DNA of 25,229 nucleotides from JBBSTY01 sp038235385 (GTDB lineage: Bacteria; Actinomycetota; Acidimicrobiia; Acidimicrobiales; Acidimicrobilacustridaceae). The stretch spans positions 1-25,229 of the forward strand of contig JBBSTY010000049.1 in NCBI GenBank assembly GCA_038235385.1, written 5' to 3'. How positions within the stretch are numbered: position 1 is the first letter of the stretch; every line of letters starts with the position of its first letter. The notes beneath the pieces are model-generated. The model worked only from the letters and a program-made list of their open reading frames with translations. It ran no database searches and had not been told where the DNA came from. Positions 1-7,392 of the stretch are shown here, in pieces. Made by a program: the position numbers and the translations under genes.

Positions 1-366
1 CCGCCCGCGCCGCCGGTCCCCGGTCCGCCGCCGCCCGGCCGGCCCGTGCCACCGGCGCCGGTTCCACCCGGCCCACCGGCGTCGCCCGTGCTACCCGGTC
101 CGCCGCCGGCCCCCGTGTCGCCTCCGCCGCCCGGCCCTCCCGCGCCGCCGCCGACGCCACCTGTCCCGTCGCCGCCCGCACCCGGCCCACCGTTGCCGCC
201 ACCCGGGACGCCGCCGGTCCCCGGCGCGGGGCCGCCGCCGTCGGACCCGCCACCGCCGCCGCCGGCGCGTCCCGATCCTGACGGGTCCGGGCGCATCCTG
301 CCACCGGCCGACATGGCGGCGTCGTTCGCGCCCCGCCCGACCGAGGACGACGAGGCCACCGACTGA
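1..366 (+). CDS. C-terminal part of a proline-rich protein (5' end outside window)
   Basis: The reading frame is open from the first base and stops with TGA at 364-366, so this is most likely the 3' end of a longer gene. About 85 of the visible 121 codons encode a low-complexity Pro/Gly/Ala tract built from PPG- and PPP-type steps. The last 35 or so residues are less repetitive and acidic, ending in DDEATD. Such tails occur on actinobacterial secreted or membrane-anchored proteins and on cytoplasmic scaffolds. No folded domain is visible, so function cannot be assigned. An internal ATG at 46 exists but has no convincing ribosome-binding site. It converges with the SnoaL-like gene, leaving only 6 bp between the two stops. 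Confidence 0.55.
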   Translation, partial: PPAPPVPGPPPPGRPVPPAPVPPGPPASPVLPGPPPAPVSPPPPGPPAPPPTPPVPSPPAPGPPLPPPGTPPVPGAGPPPSDPPPPPPARPDPDGSGRILPPADMAASFAPRPTEDDEATD

Positions 367-372
367 GCAGGT

Positions 373-810
373 TCAGTCGCCGGTCGGGACCTTCCAGCCC
401 ACCATGATGTGGTCGATCCACCACGCAGGGGCCGCGCCGAGGAGGGTCTGCAGGTCCCAGTAGTCCGACCACCGCTCGATGGTCCCGTCCTGCACCTCGT
501 GCACCGACACGAACGGCAACGTCACCACCTCACCGGTCCTCCAGTGCCAGGTCTCGGTGTGCTCGGTGACGACCGCGTCGCCGTCGGCGACCATGAGGAT
601 CAGGTCGTGCTCGTAGGCGGTGATGGGCTCGATGCCGAGTCGCAACCGGGCGACGATCTGGTCGGGTCCGACGGCGACATCATCGGCGGGCGACGGCACG
701 TCGGTGTACTCGGAGGTGGGGCCGAAGAAGGTGGCGATGCGGTTCCAGTCCCGCTGGTAGAGGGCCTGCCAGAAGGATTCGACAAGGGCGCGGTTCTCGG
801 TGGGGCTCAT
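373..810 (-). CDS. SnoaL-like / limonene-epoxide-hydrolase-like (NTF2-fold) protein
   Basis: A 145-residue protein with the shape of the SnoaL/LEH branch of the NTF2-like fold. The N-terminal helix (ENRALVESFWQALYQRDW) is followed by a YTDVPSP-type strand, a middle section with HDLILMVADGDAVVTEHTE, and a C-terminal GTIERWSDYWD strand. The Trp/Asp-rich end and the D...E...H polar residues lining the cone are typical of polyketide cyclases, epoxide hydrolases and ketosteroid-isomerase relatives. The substrate cannot be read from sequence. I chose the ATG at 810 because it gives the usual family length; the longer upstream frame is antisense to other genes. The ribosome-binding site is weak. It lies 74 bp downstream of the SGNH hydrolase on the same strand and may be cotranscribed with it. 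Confidence 0.75.
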   Translation of the reverse strand: MSPTENRALVESFWQALYQRDWNRIATFFGPTSEYTDVPSPADDVAVGPDQIVARLRLGIEPITAYEHDLILMVADGDAVVTEHTETWHWRTGEVVTLPFVSVHEVQDGTIERWSDYWDLQTLLGAAPAWWIDHIMVGWKVPTGD

Positions 811-884
811 CGCCGCAGTGTTCCAGATCGGCCCCGCTCCCGGTCGCGAGCACCCGTGGTCGGTCGCTCGACCATGCACGTGGC

Positions 885-1649
885 CTAGCCGGAACGAGGC
901 GGGAGGTCGGCGGCGAGCGCCGTCGCCGCACGATCGAGGCACGCGGTGGTCAGGTGCAGGCCGTCGTCGATCAGGCAGGTGGTGGCGATGCCGTCGCCGC
1001 TGCCGAGGTACTCGGCCAGGTCCTGCACCTGCACCCAGTCGCGGGTGGCGGCGACCTCGGTGGCGAGCTCGTGCACATGGCGGTTGACGGTGCCCACACG
1101 GTCCTCGAGGGTGCGGACGTGGCCGACCCAGATCACGGTGGTGCCCGTTGCCTCGAATGCGTCGAAGCTGGCGGCCAGCCGGGCGGCGTACTCGGCGTCC
1201 CACGCCTGGGGGTCGGCCAGGGCGGCGACCGGTTTGCCGCTGGCGTCGAGCAGGTCCTGGGCGTCGTTGGACCCCAACGACAGGACGAGCACCTGGGGCG
1301 GGAAGTCCCGTGCCAGCTCGGTCAGTCGCGCCGGCCAATCGAACGTGTCGGGTCGGGCCAGGCCGGTGCCTTCGACCCCGATGACCTTCACCACCGTGTC
1401 GGACCCCACGGCGCCGCGCAGTGCGGCACCGAGACCGACCGAGATCGAGTCGCCTGCGACGGTCACCTTGTACTCGTCGCCGGCCGGAGCGGCCGCGCCG
1501 GCGCGGGCCGCGGCGCGGTCGCCGGCGGCGCACCCCGATGAGCCGCCGACCATGGGCCGGGGCACGACGACGAGCCACCAGACGGGTGTCGACCTCCGAG
1601 CAGGTGCCCGGCGCCGAGGTCGGACGCAGGGGCGGGCGGACTCGGGCAT
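885..1649 (-). CDS. SGNH/GDSL-type hydrolase, probably exported
   Basis: A 254-residue protein carrying the SGNH blocks in order: GDSIS with the nucleophile Ser68 (block I), the Gly-containing GVEGTG around residue 91 (block II), GSND with Asn128 (block III), and DDGLH with Asp229 and His232 (block V). These residues form the catalytic triad and oxyanion hole of esterases and acyl hydrolases acting on lipids or acylated sugars. Residues 1-60 are Arg-rich and then mildly hydrophobic (TPVWWLVVVP) with a GSSGC, so export is likely but the signal is not canonical. The ATG at 1649 is favoured because a TACTGT hexamer ends 6 bases upstream, which fits a leaderless transcript. Substrate unknown. Confidence 0.82.
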   Translation of the reverse strand: MPESARPCVRPRRRAPARRSTPVWWLVVVPRPMVGGSSGCAAGDRAAARAGAAAPAGDEYKVTVAGDSISVGLGAALRGAVGSDTVVKVIGVEGTGLARPDTFDWPARLTELARDFPPQVLVLSLGSNDAQDLLDASGKPVAALADPQAWDAEYAARLAASFDAFEATGTTVIWVGHVRTLEDRVGTVNRHVHELATEVAATRDWVQVQDLAEYLGSGDGIATTCLIDDGLHLTTACLDRAATALAADLPPRSG

Positions 1650-1655
1650 CGGTAC

Positions 1656-1661
1656 ACAGTA
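1656..1661 (-). promoter_or_regulatory. Putative -10 hexamer (leaderless) for the SGNH hydrolase
   Basis: TACTGT on the minus strand, 6 bases before the ATG at 1649. The spacing places the transcription start at or next to the start codon. No clear -35 was sought. Confidence 0.4.
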
Positions 1662-1732
1662 GAACCGGCGTCGGGCACCTACCGGGCACCCCGAGCCGGG
1701 GTCGAGGTCGATCGCTGTGACAGGATCGGCGG

Positions 1733-2212
1733 ATGACCACCGATCGCATGGAAGTCCGACGGACCATCGAGGCGAGCCCGAGCGAGATCTTCGCCGTCCT
1801 CCGCGACCCGCAGGGCCACGTCGACATCGACAGCTCCGGCATGCTGCTCGACGCCACCGGCGATCCCGTCTCGGCCGTGGGCGACCGGTTCGTGGTGCAC
1901 ATGGACCGCGAGGCGCTCAACGACTTCCCGATGGGCAAGTACGACGTCACCGTCGACATCGTCACCTTCGATCCGGACCGCGAGATCGCCTGGACCATCC
2001 TCGGTCAGATCGAGCCGCCGATCGGGCACGTGTACGGCTACACGCTCGAGCCCGTCGAGGGCGGCACCCAGGTCACCTCCTACTACGACTGGACCGACAT
2101 CGATCCGGTCTGGCGTGAGGCCGACATCTTCCCGATCCTCTCCGAAGCCGCCCTGCGGGCCACCTTGGGGATCCTGGCCCGCACCGTGAAGCGGCGCCCG
2201 ACAGCCTCCTGA
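1733..2212 (+). CDS. SRPBCC (START/Bet v1-like) family protein
   Basis: A 159-residue protein with the SRPBCC pattern. It begins with a strand and helix (MEVRRTIEASPSEIFAVLRDPQGHVDID) typical of polyketide-cyclase/dehydratase-like START proteins. A central REIAWTI strand and the YGYTLEPVEGGTQVTSYYDW strand pair follow, then a C-terminal amphipathic helix that closes the hydrophobic cavity. These proteins bind small hydrophobic ligands or act as cyclases; no catalytic residue is evident. The ATG at 1733 gives the full fold. The upstream sequence has a CAGGAT hexamer six bases before the start, so it may be leaderless. It diverges from the SGNH gene. Confidence 0.8.
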   Translation: MTTDRMEVRRTIEASPSEIFAVLRDPQGHVDIDSSGMLLDATGDPVSAVGDRFVVHMDREALNDFPMGKYDVTVDIVTFDPDREIAWTILGQIEPPIGHVYGYTLEPVEGGTQVTSYYDWTDIDPVWREADIFPILSEAALRATLGILARTVKRRPTAS

Positions 2213-2223
2213 GTCGCGGTCGG

Positions 2224-2244
2224 CGCAGCTTTTCTCCGGCTGCG
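2224..2244 (+). terminator. Hairpin just after the SRPBCC gene, possible terminator
   Basis: A 6-bp perfect stem (CGCAGC at 2224-2229, GCTGCG at 2239-2244) with a 9-base loop starts 12 bases after the TGA. It has no downstream T-run, so terminator function is only plausible. A second hairpin (GGCCCC at 2264-2269, GGGGCC at 2276-2281) follows directly before the riboswitch. Confidence 0.3.
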
Positions 2245-2282
2245 GTTGCGGATCGTCGGGCGTGGCCCCCAGACTGGGGCCA

Positions 2283-2385
2283 GTGAGGGGAGTACCCCAC
2301 CTCTCAGCGGTGTCGTCATCACGGTCTCCGGACCCGGTGCCGCTGGCTCGTCGCCGTCGTCGGCGAGCGGGGGAGACCTCCGGTC
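2283..2385 (+). promoter_or_regulatory. yybP-ykoY-family Mn2+ riboswitch aptamer
   Basis: The region has the conserved pieces of the yybP-ykoY (Mn2+-sensing) aptamer in the right order. A P1 5' arm (GAGG, 2285-2288) runs into GGAGTA (2289-2294). A P3 stem follows, CAGCGG (2305-2310) with CCGCTG (2340-2345), six perfect pairs. TCGTCA (2313-2318) lies at the start of the P3 loop and CCGG near its end. Then comes a hairpin of GCTCG with CGAGC (about 2346-2366). Last is GAGACCTC (2373-2380), whose CCTC closes P1. This parallels the crystallised Lactococcus lactis element as I remember it. The element lies 40-140 bases before a P-type Ca2+/Mn2+ ATPase, a class known to be controlled by this riboswitch. 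Confidence 0.85.
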
Positions 2386-2419
2386 AGTGCCCGAGCAGTG
2401 CTCCCCGACCGGAGAGGTC
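2375..2419 (+). promoter_or_regulatory. Riboswitch expression platform: hairpin sequestering the ATPase ribosome-binding site
   Basis: TCCGGTC (2379-2385) pairs perfectly with GACCGGA (2407-2413). GACC (2375-2378) pairs with GGTC (2416-2419) across a 2-base bulge. The strong Shine-Dalgarno GGAGAGG (2411-2417), 7 bases before the ATG at 2425, is inside the 3' arm. The 5' arm includes the CCTC that closes riboswitch helix P1, so the two structures exclude each other. Inference: with Mn2+ bound, P1 forms and the ribosome site is free, giving a translational ON switch, as described for alx/mntP-type yybP-ykoY elements. Confidence 0.65.
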
Positions 2420-2424
2420 CAGCC

Positions 2425-5103
2425 ATGTCCACGCCGTCCCCCGTGAGCGCCCCCGTTCCGGACCCGTCGATCGATGCGGCGTTCTGGCGGCTCAGCATCC
2501 CCGAGTCGCTCGATCGCCAGGACGTCGACCTCGCCACCGGCCTGGACGACCAGCAGGTCGAGCTCCGCCGGATCCACCACGGGCCGAACCGGTTGGACGC
2601 CGCGCCCACCCGGCCGAACTGGTTGAAGTTCGTCGATCAGTTCCGCAGCGGGATCGTCTACATCCTGATCGGTGCCGCGGTGCTCGCCGGCCTGGTCGGC
2701 GACATCAAGGATCCGATCGTCATCGCGATCGTCCTGCTGGTCAACGCGGTGCTCGGGTACGTCCAGGAGGCGAAGGCCGAATCGGCCATGGCCGCGCTCG
2801 AAGAGATGCTCGTCACCCAGGTGCGGGTTCGGCGAGACCGTCGCAAGCGCGAGATCCCAGCCGACGAACTGGTGCCCGGCGACATCGTGCTGCTCGAGGC
2901 CGGCGACCGCGTCCCCGCCGACGGTCGACTGGTGCTCGCCGCCAACCTGTCGATCGACGAATCGGCGCTCACCGGCGAGTCGGTGCCGGTCGACAAGCGA
3001 ACCGACGTGCTCGAGACCGTCGAGGAGAGCCTGCCCCTCGGCGAGCAGCACAACGTCGCGTTCATGAACACCACGATCGTGCGCGGTCGTGGCGAGCTGC
3101 TCGTGACGGCCACCGGCATGGACACCGAGATGGGCAAGGTCGCCGAGCTCCTCAGCACGGCGGACCCGGGGCCGACCCCGCTCCAACGCCAACTCGACTC
3201 GCTCAGCAAGATGCTGGCCTTCATCGCCGTGGTCGCCGTCGCTGCGGTCTTCGCCCTCCAGATGGTCCAGGGCGCGACCTTCGCCGACGCCGCCCTCGGC
3301 GCCGTTGCGCTGGCGGTCGCGGCGATCCCCGAGGGTCTCCCCGCGGTGGTCACCGTGACGCTCGCCGTCGGGGTCGGTCGCATGGCGAAGCGCAACGCCA
3401 TCGTCAAGCGCCTGCACTCGGTGGAGACCCTCGGGTCCACCAGCGTCATCTGCTCGGACAAGACCGGCACGCTCACCCTCAACCGCATGACGGTCCGTGA
3501 GGTGGTCGGCAACCGGTCGCTCGGGTTGCTCGGAGGCTCGCTCGCCAACGACGCCGGGCTCGACGGTTCCGGTGGCTACGTCGGCGATCCCACCGAGGGG
3601 GCGATCGTCGTCGCCGCGACCGACGACGGCATCGACGTCGACGCCGAGCGTGCACGCCGGCCACGGTTGGGCGAGGTCCCGTTCGACTCGGTCACCAAGT
3701 TCATGGCCACCTTCCACCGCGACGGCGACGACGTTGTGGTCTATGCGAAGGGCGCCTCCGACGTGCTGCTCGCCCGGTGCATCGCGAGCAACGACGCCGA
3801 CGGGCGTGTCACCGCGATCGACGTCGGACGGGTCACCGCGGAGAACGAGGCGCTCGCCTCGCGCGGGCTGCGGGTCCTCGCCGTCACCTCGCGGCGCGTG
3901 CCCGCCGACGACGTCCTGGCTCAGGACGGCGCCGTGCTCGACCCGGACCGGTGGGTGGCGGACCTGACCCTCGATGCGCTCATCGGCATCGTCGACCCAC
4001 CCCGCGCCGAGGCGCGTGATGCCATCGCCCGGTGCCACGATGCCGGCGTCGGCGTGAAGATGATCACGGGCGATCATGCGTCGACCGCTGGCGCGATCGC
4101 CAACGAGCTCGGGATCGAAGGTCGGGTCGTCTCCGGCGACGACCTCGAGCGCATGGACGACGACGAGCTCATCCGGGTGATCGACGAGATCGGGGTCTGC
4201 GCCCGGGTCTCGCCCGAGCACAAGGTGCGGGTGGTCAAGGCCCTGCGGGCGAACGGCCACGTCGTGGCGATGACCGGTGACGGGGTGAACGACGCGGCGG
4301 CGCTGCGCAACGCCGACATCGGTGTGGCCATGGGCATCACCGGTACCGAGGTCACGAAGGAGGCCGGCGACATGGTGCTGGCCGACGACAACTTCGCCAC
4401 CATCGTCGGCGCGGTCGAACAGGGCCGCACCATCTACGACAACATCGTCAAGTTCGTGCGGTTCCAGCTCACCACGAGCATGGGTGCCATCGGCACGATC
4501 CTGACCGCCAGCCTCGTCGGCCTCCCGGTCCCGTTCACCGCCATCCAGATCCTGTGGGTGAACATCATCGCCGACGGTCCCCCGGCCATCACCCTGGGGG
4601 TCGACCCGCCCGAGCCCGATGTGATGGGTCGTGCACCTCGCCCGCAGGGCCAGCCGATCCTCACCCGTGGGCGCCTCGGCACCGTGCTCTACGCGGCCGC
4701 GTTCATGGCGATCGCCACGCTCGGTCTGTACGCGTTCGCCGAGCCGCGTTGGGGCCGTGAGGTGGCGCTGTCGATGACCTTCACCGTCTTCGTGCTTCTC
4801 CAGATGGCCAACGTGCTCAACGCCCGGGCGGAGCACGCCTCGGTGTTCTCTCGGTACAGCCTCAGCAACGGCAAGCTCTGGGCGGCCATCGGCGTCGTCG
4901 TCGCGCTCCAGATCCTCGCCGTGCGTTGGGGGCCGATGCGGGCGCTGTTCGACACCGAGCTGTTGGGTGTCGAACAGCTGGGCATCTGCTTCCTGGTGGC
5001 CTTCGCCATCATCCCCGCCGACGAGATCCGCAAGCTCGTCGGTCGGCTCATCGGCTCGAGCCGGACACCCGTCGCATCCTCTTCCGCACCAACGACGTCC
5101 TGA
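2425..5103 (+). CDS. P-type Ca2+/Mn2+-transporting ATPase (P2A, SPCA/PMR1-like)
   Basis: An 892-residue cation pump of the inner membrane that couples ATP hydrolysis to export of Ca2+ and/or Mn2+. It has an N-terminal cation-ATPase domain, an actuator domain with TGES (183-186), PEGLPA in M4 (Glu303 as the SERCA Glu309 equivalent), the phosphorylation site DKTGT (Asp345), a compact nucleotide domain, and the hinge GDGVND (618-623). It ends in M5-M10. In M6, Asn713 and Asp717 match SERCA Asn796/Asp800, so ion site II is present. In M5, the SERCA Asn768 and Glu771 positions are Ser685 and Ala688, so site I is missing, as in SPCA/PMR1 pumps, which carry Mn2+ as well as Ca2+. The ATG at 2425 is chosen over a GTG at 2398 because GGAGAGG sits 7 bases upstream. 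It is preceded by a Mn2+ riboswitch. Confidence 0.9.
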   Translation: MSTPSPVSAPVPDPSIDAAFWRLSIPESLDRQDVDLATGLDDQQVELRRIHHGPNRLDAAPTRPNWLKFVDQFRSGIVYILIGAAVLAGLVGDIKDPIVIAIVLLVNAVLGYVQEAKAESAMAALEEMLVTQVRVRRDRRKREIPADELVPGDIVLLEAGDRVPADGRLVLAANLSIDESALTGESVPVDKRTDVLETVEESLPLGEQHNVAFMNTTIVRGRGELLVTATGMDTEMGKVAELLSTADPGPTPLQRQLDSLSKMLAFIAVVAVAAVFALQMVQGATFADAALGAVALAVAAIPEGLPAVVTVTLAVGVGRMAKRNAIVKRLHSVETLGSTSVICSDKTGTLTLNRMTVREVVGNRSLGLLGGSLANDAGLDGSGGYVGDPTEGAIVVAATDDGIDVDAERARRPRLGEVPFDSVTKFMATFHRDGDDVVVYAKGASDVLLARCIASNDADGRVTAIDVGRVTAENEALASRGLRVLAVTSRRVPADDVLAQDGAVLDPDRWVADLTLDALIGIVDPPRAEARDAIARCHDAGVGVKMITGDHASTAGAIANELGIEGRVVSGDDLERMDDDELIRVIDEIGVCARVSPEHKVRVVKALRANGHVVAMTGDGVNDAAALRNADIGVAMGITGTEVTKEAGDMVLADDNFATIVGAVEQGRTIYDNIVKFVRFQLTTSMGAIGTILTASLVGLPVPFTAIQILWVNIIADGPPAITLGVDPPEPDVMGRAPRPQGQPILTRGRLGTVLYAAAFMAIATLGLYAFAEPRWGREVALSMTFTVFVLLQMANVLNARAEHASVFSRYSLSNGKLWAAIGVVVALQILAVRWGPMRALFDTELLGVEQLGICFLVAFAIIPADEIRKLVGRLIGSSRTPVASSSAPTTS

Positions 5104-5115
5104 CCCACGACGTCC

Positions 5116-5187
5116 TGACCTCGACGTCCTCAACCACGACTTCCTGACCTCGACGTTCTCAACCACGACTTCCTGACCTCGACGTCC
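5116..5187. repeat. 29-bp tandem repeat, 2.5 copies, after the ATPase stop
   Basis: Units begin with TGACCTCGACGT at 5116, 5145 and 5174. The first two differ by one base (GTCCTC versus GTTCTC) and the third is partial. A related shorter copy overlaps the ATPase stop. All lie in the gap between the ATPase and the nucleoside phosphorylase. The period is not a multiple of three and no gene is encoded across it. Confidence 0.85.
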
Positions 5188-5264
5188 TGAACCCGACCAT
5201 CCGGTGGACCGACCACCCTTTGAACCGCCGATCCGGTGGAACCGACGAACCCGAGAGGTGGGAC

Positions 5265-6110
5265 GTGAACGACGCCCGCAGTGCCGCCCTGACGGCGACC
5301 GCCGATGCCAGTCCGTTGCTCGCCGGCAAGGCCTACGACGAACCGTCGGTCTTCGAGCCGGGCAACCTGCTGCGTGAGGGACGGCGCCAGCGGGGCCGGC
5401 CCGACGTCGATGTCCCCGAGGTGTGCCTGCTCGACCCCGACGGCGACATCGTGCGTCACCTCACCGCCACGGGTCGGGCCACACCGCACCCCGGTTGGGC
5501 GTGCTACCACACGACGCTGTGGACCTTCGATCTCGACGGTCACGAGATCGGCGTGATCGGATGCGCGGTCGGTGGGTCGTTCGCGGTGCTCGTGGCCGAG
5601 CAGTTGGCGGTGTCGGGATGCACGTTGCTGGTGAGCATCACCTCATCCGGCTCGATCGTCGCGGTGGCCGATCCGCCGTACTTCGTCATCATCGACCGGG
5701 CGCTCCGGGACGAGGGCACGAGCCACCACTACCTCCCACCGGGCCGATGGGCCGACGCGCCCCCTGGGCTGCTCGACGAGGTCGCCGCCGGGTTCGACCA
5801 CGTCGCCCAGACCGTCGTGGTCGGATCGACCTGGACGACCGATGCCCCGTACCGCGAGACCGCCGCCGCCATCGCCGTGGCGGGCGAACTGGGTGTGGTG
5901 GCGGTCGAGATGGAGGCCGCGTCGCTGTACGCCTACGCCGCGGCGCGATCCCGAGACGTGCTGTGCGTCGCGCACGTCACCAACACCATGGCCACGAGCG
6001 GCGACGACTTCGAGAAGGGGGAGGACGACGGGGCCAGCGACGCCCTCGTGCTGCTGGCCGGTCTCGTCGATCGTCTCCGCGGCGCCGGCCGGCGCCCACC
6101 TGCGCGGTAG
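5265..6110 (+). CDS. Nucleoside phosphorylase (PNP/UDP family)
   Basis: A 281-residue protein of the purine nucleoside/uridine phosphorylase superfamily, which splits nucleosides with phosphate to give a base and a pentose 1-phosphate. Visible signals are the phosphate/ribose-site region GVIGCAVGGSFAVLVAEQL, the central VSITSSGSI strand and turn, and the diagnostic VEMEAASLYAYA, in which the Met-Glu pair contacts the ribose. The C-terminal GDDFEKGEDD is charged. I start at the GTG at 5265 because GAGAGGTGG lies about 4 bases upstream; a TTG at 5220 is in frame but has no such site. Substrate (purine or pyrimidine) is not resolved. It lies between the ATPase and selC, and no link to selenium is implied. 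Confidence 0.8.
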   Translation: MNDARSAALTATADASPLLAGKAYDEPSVFEPGNLLREGRRQRGRPDVDVPEVCLLDPDGDIVRHLTATGRATPHPGWACYHTTLWTFDLDGHEIGVIGCAVGGSFAVLVAEQLAVSGCTLLVSITSSGSIVAVADPPYFVIIDRALRDEGTSHHYLPPGRWADAPPGLLDEVAAGFDHVAQTVVVGSTWTTDAPYRETAAAIAVAGELGVVAVEMEAASLYAYAAARSRDVLCVAHVTNTMATSGDDFEKGEDDGASDALVLLAGLVDRLRGAGRRPPAR

Positions 6111-6115
6111 CCCGG

Positions 6116-6144
6116 TTCATCCACCACCCGCCCGGTGCTAGAAC
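6116..6144 (+). promoter_or_regulatory. Putative promoter of selC
   Basis: TTCATC (6116-6121) and TAGAAC (6139-6144) are separated by 17 bases, and the tRNA begins 6 bases after the second box. This is the geometry of a housekeeping-sigma promoter starting close to the mature tRNA 5' end. Confidence 0.4.
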
Positions 6145-6150
6145 CGCGGC

Positions 6151-6242
6151 GGAGGCGATTGAGTGCCTGGTGGCCTTCGCGGTCTTCAAAACCGATCGGC
6201 ATCCACTGCGGGTGCGGGGGGTTCGATTCCCCTTCGCCTCCG
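6151..6242 (+). tRNA. selC: tRNA-Sec (anticodon TCA)
   Basis: This is the selenocysteine tRNA, which reads UGA. The 92-base gene has an 8-bp acceptor stem, GGAGGCGA (6151-6158) with TCGCCTCC (6234-6241), the hallmark of bacterial tRNA-Sec. The anticodon arm is CGGT-CTTCAAA-ACCG, with TCA at 6186-6188. A long variable arm lies at about 6195-6215. The T arm is GGGG-TTCGATT-CCCC with an added G-T pair, and the discriminator is G6242. CCA is not encoded. SelD, SelA and SelB are encoded directly downstream on the same strand, which makes the call secure. Confidence 0.96.
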
Positions 6243-6323
6243 CCTCCGCCTCCGCTCCGGTCACCGATCGATGGTCGGTGACCGGAGCCCACCGCCGAGC
6301 GGACCTCTCCGGCGACACCCCCG

Positions 6324-6329
6324 TAGGCT
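6324..6329 (+). promoter_or_regulatory. Putative -10 hexamer (leaderless) for selDAB
   Basis: TAGGCT ends 7 bases before the selD ATG at 6337, so transcription would start at or beside the start codon. There is no Shine-Dalgarno before this ATG, which supports a leaderless message. The sel protein genes may therefore have their own promoter in addition to read-through from selC. Confidence 0.45.
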
Positions 6330-6336
6330 GGTGCCG

Positions 6337-7392
6337 ATGGGGAGCAACGGACCACACGCGCTCACCACGTTCTCGCGTGGTGCCGGGTGTGGGTGCAAGC
6401 TCTCCTCCGCCGAGCTGCGGGCGGTGATCGGTTCGATGTCCACGTCGTTCCCCACGACACCGGGTGTGCTGGTGTCGTCGGACACCGCGGACGACGCCGG
6501 GGTCATCCGCATCGGACCCGACCTGGCGCTCGTGCAGACGCTCGACTTCTTCACGCCCATCGTCGACGACGCTCGGACGTGGGGGGCGATCGCGGCCACC
6601 AACGCGCTGAGCGACATCTACGCCATGGGCGGGCGACCGGTCACCGCCATGAACATCGTCGCCTGGCCGCGCGACGTGCTGCCCTGGGAGCTGCTCGGGT
6701 CGGTGCTCGACGGCGCCGCCGAGGTGGTCGCCGCAGCCGGTTGTGCGCTGGTGGGCGGTCACTCCATCGACGACGCGGAACCCAAGTTCGGCCTGAGCGT
6801 CACCGGCCTCGTCCATCCCGACGAGCTGCTCACCAACGCCGGGGGACGTCCGGGCGATGTCCTGGTGCTCACCAAGGCCCTGGGCGTCGGCATCATCACC
6901 ACGGCGGTCTCGCGCGGCATCGCACCCTCGTCGGCCCTCGGCGGGGCGGTGGCCTCGATGCTCACGAGCAACCGGCGGGCAGCGGAGCTCGCGGTCGCCG
7001 GCGGCGTGCGCTGCGCCACCGACATCACCGGGTTCGGCCTGCTCGGCCACCTGCGGGAGGTGCTCGACGCGTCCGGGGTCGACGCCGAGATCGACGTCGG
7101 GTCCGTCCCGGTGCTCGAGGGCGCACGCGACCTCGTCGCGGCGGGCGCGGTCCCCGGCGGCACCCGGCGCAACCTCGACGACACCGCCCACGTGGAACGG
7201 GCCGACGTGTCGTCGGTCGACCTCGTGACGCTCTGCGACGCCCAGACCTCGGGCGGGCTGCTCCTCGCCGTCGCTCCGTCGGCCCTCGACGGTCTCGTCG
7301 ACGCGCTCGGACCCGCCGATGCGTGGATCATCGGACGGTTGGTGGAACGGGCCGACCCGCGCGGGACGCGCCCGATGGTCGTCCTCCGGTGA
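6337..7392 (+). CDS. selD: Selenide, water dikinase (selenophosphate synthetase)
   Basis: SelD makes selenophosphate from selenide and ATP (giving AMP and phosphate), the selenium donor for SelA. This 351-residue protein has the active-site loop RGAGCGCK with Cys18 and Lys21, matching E. coli Cys17 and Lys20. It is the cysteine form: the codons are TGT-GGG-TGC, with no in-frame TGA. The AIRS-fold ATP-binding signals follow, namely SSDTADDAG, TLDFFTPIVDD and TNALSDIYAMGG. GGHSIDDAEPKFGLSVTG comes next, with DITGFGLLGHL in the C-terminal half. The ATG at 6337 gives the usual N-terminus; the open frame upstream is the tRNA gene. Its stop overlaps the selA start (GTGA). Confidence 0.96.
   Translation: MGSNGPHALTTFSRGAGCGCKLSSAELRAVIGSMSTSFPTTPGVLVSSDTADDAGVIRIGPDLALVQTLDFFTPIVDDARTWGAIAATNALSDIYAMGGRPVTAMNIVAWPRDVLPWELLGSVLDGAAEVVAAAGCALVGGHSIDDAEPKFGLSVTGLVHPDELLTNAGGRPGDVLVLTKALGVGIITTAVSRGIAPSSALGGAVASMLTSNRRAAELAVAGGVRCATDITGFGLLGHLREVLDASGVDAEIDVGSVPVLEGARDLVAAGAVPGGTRRNLDDTAHVERADVSSVDLVTLCDAQTSGGLLLAVAPSALDGLVDALGPADAWIIGRLVERADPRGTRPMVVLR

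Noticed and set aside
2083..5166. Very long minus-strand open frame across the ATPase gene
   Set aside because: It is antisense to a gene with all P-type ATPase motifs. Its translation is a low-complexity Asp/Gly/His/Arg mix expected from the complementary strand of high-GC coding sequence.
6384..6405. Selenocysteine codon in the SelD active site
   Set aside because: The active-site codons are TGT-GGG-TGC; there is no TGA, so SelD is the cysteine form.
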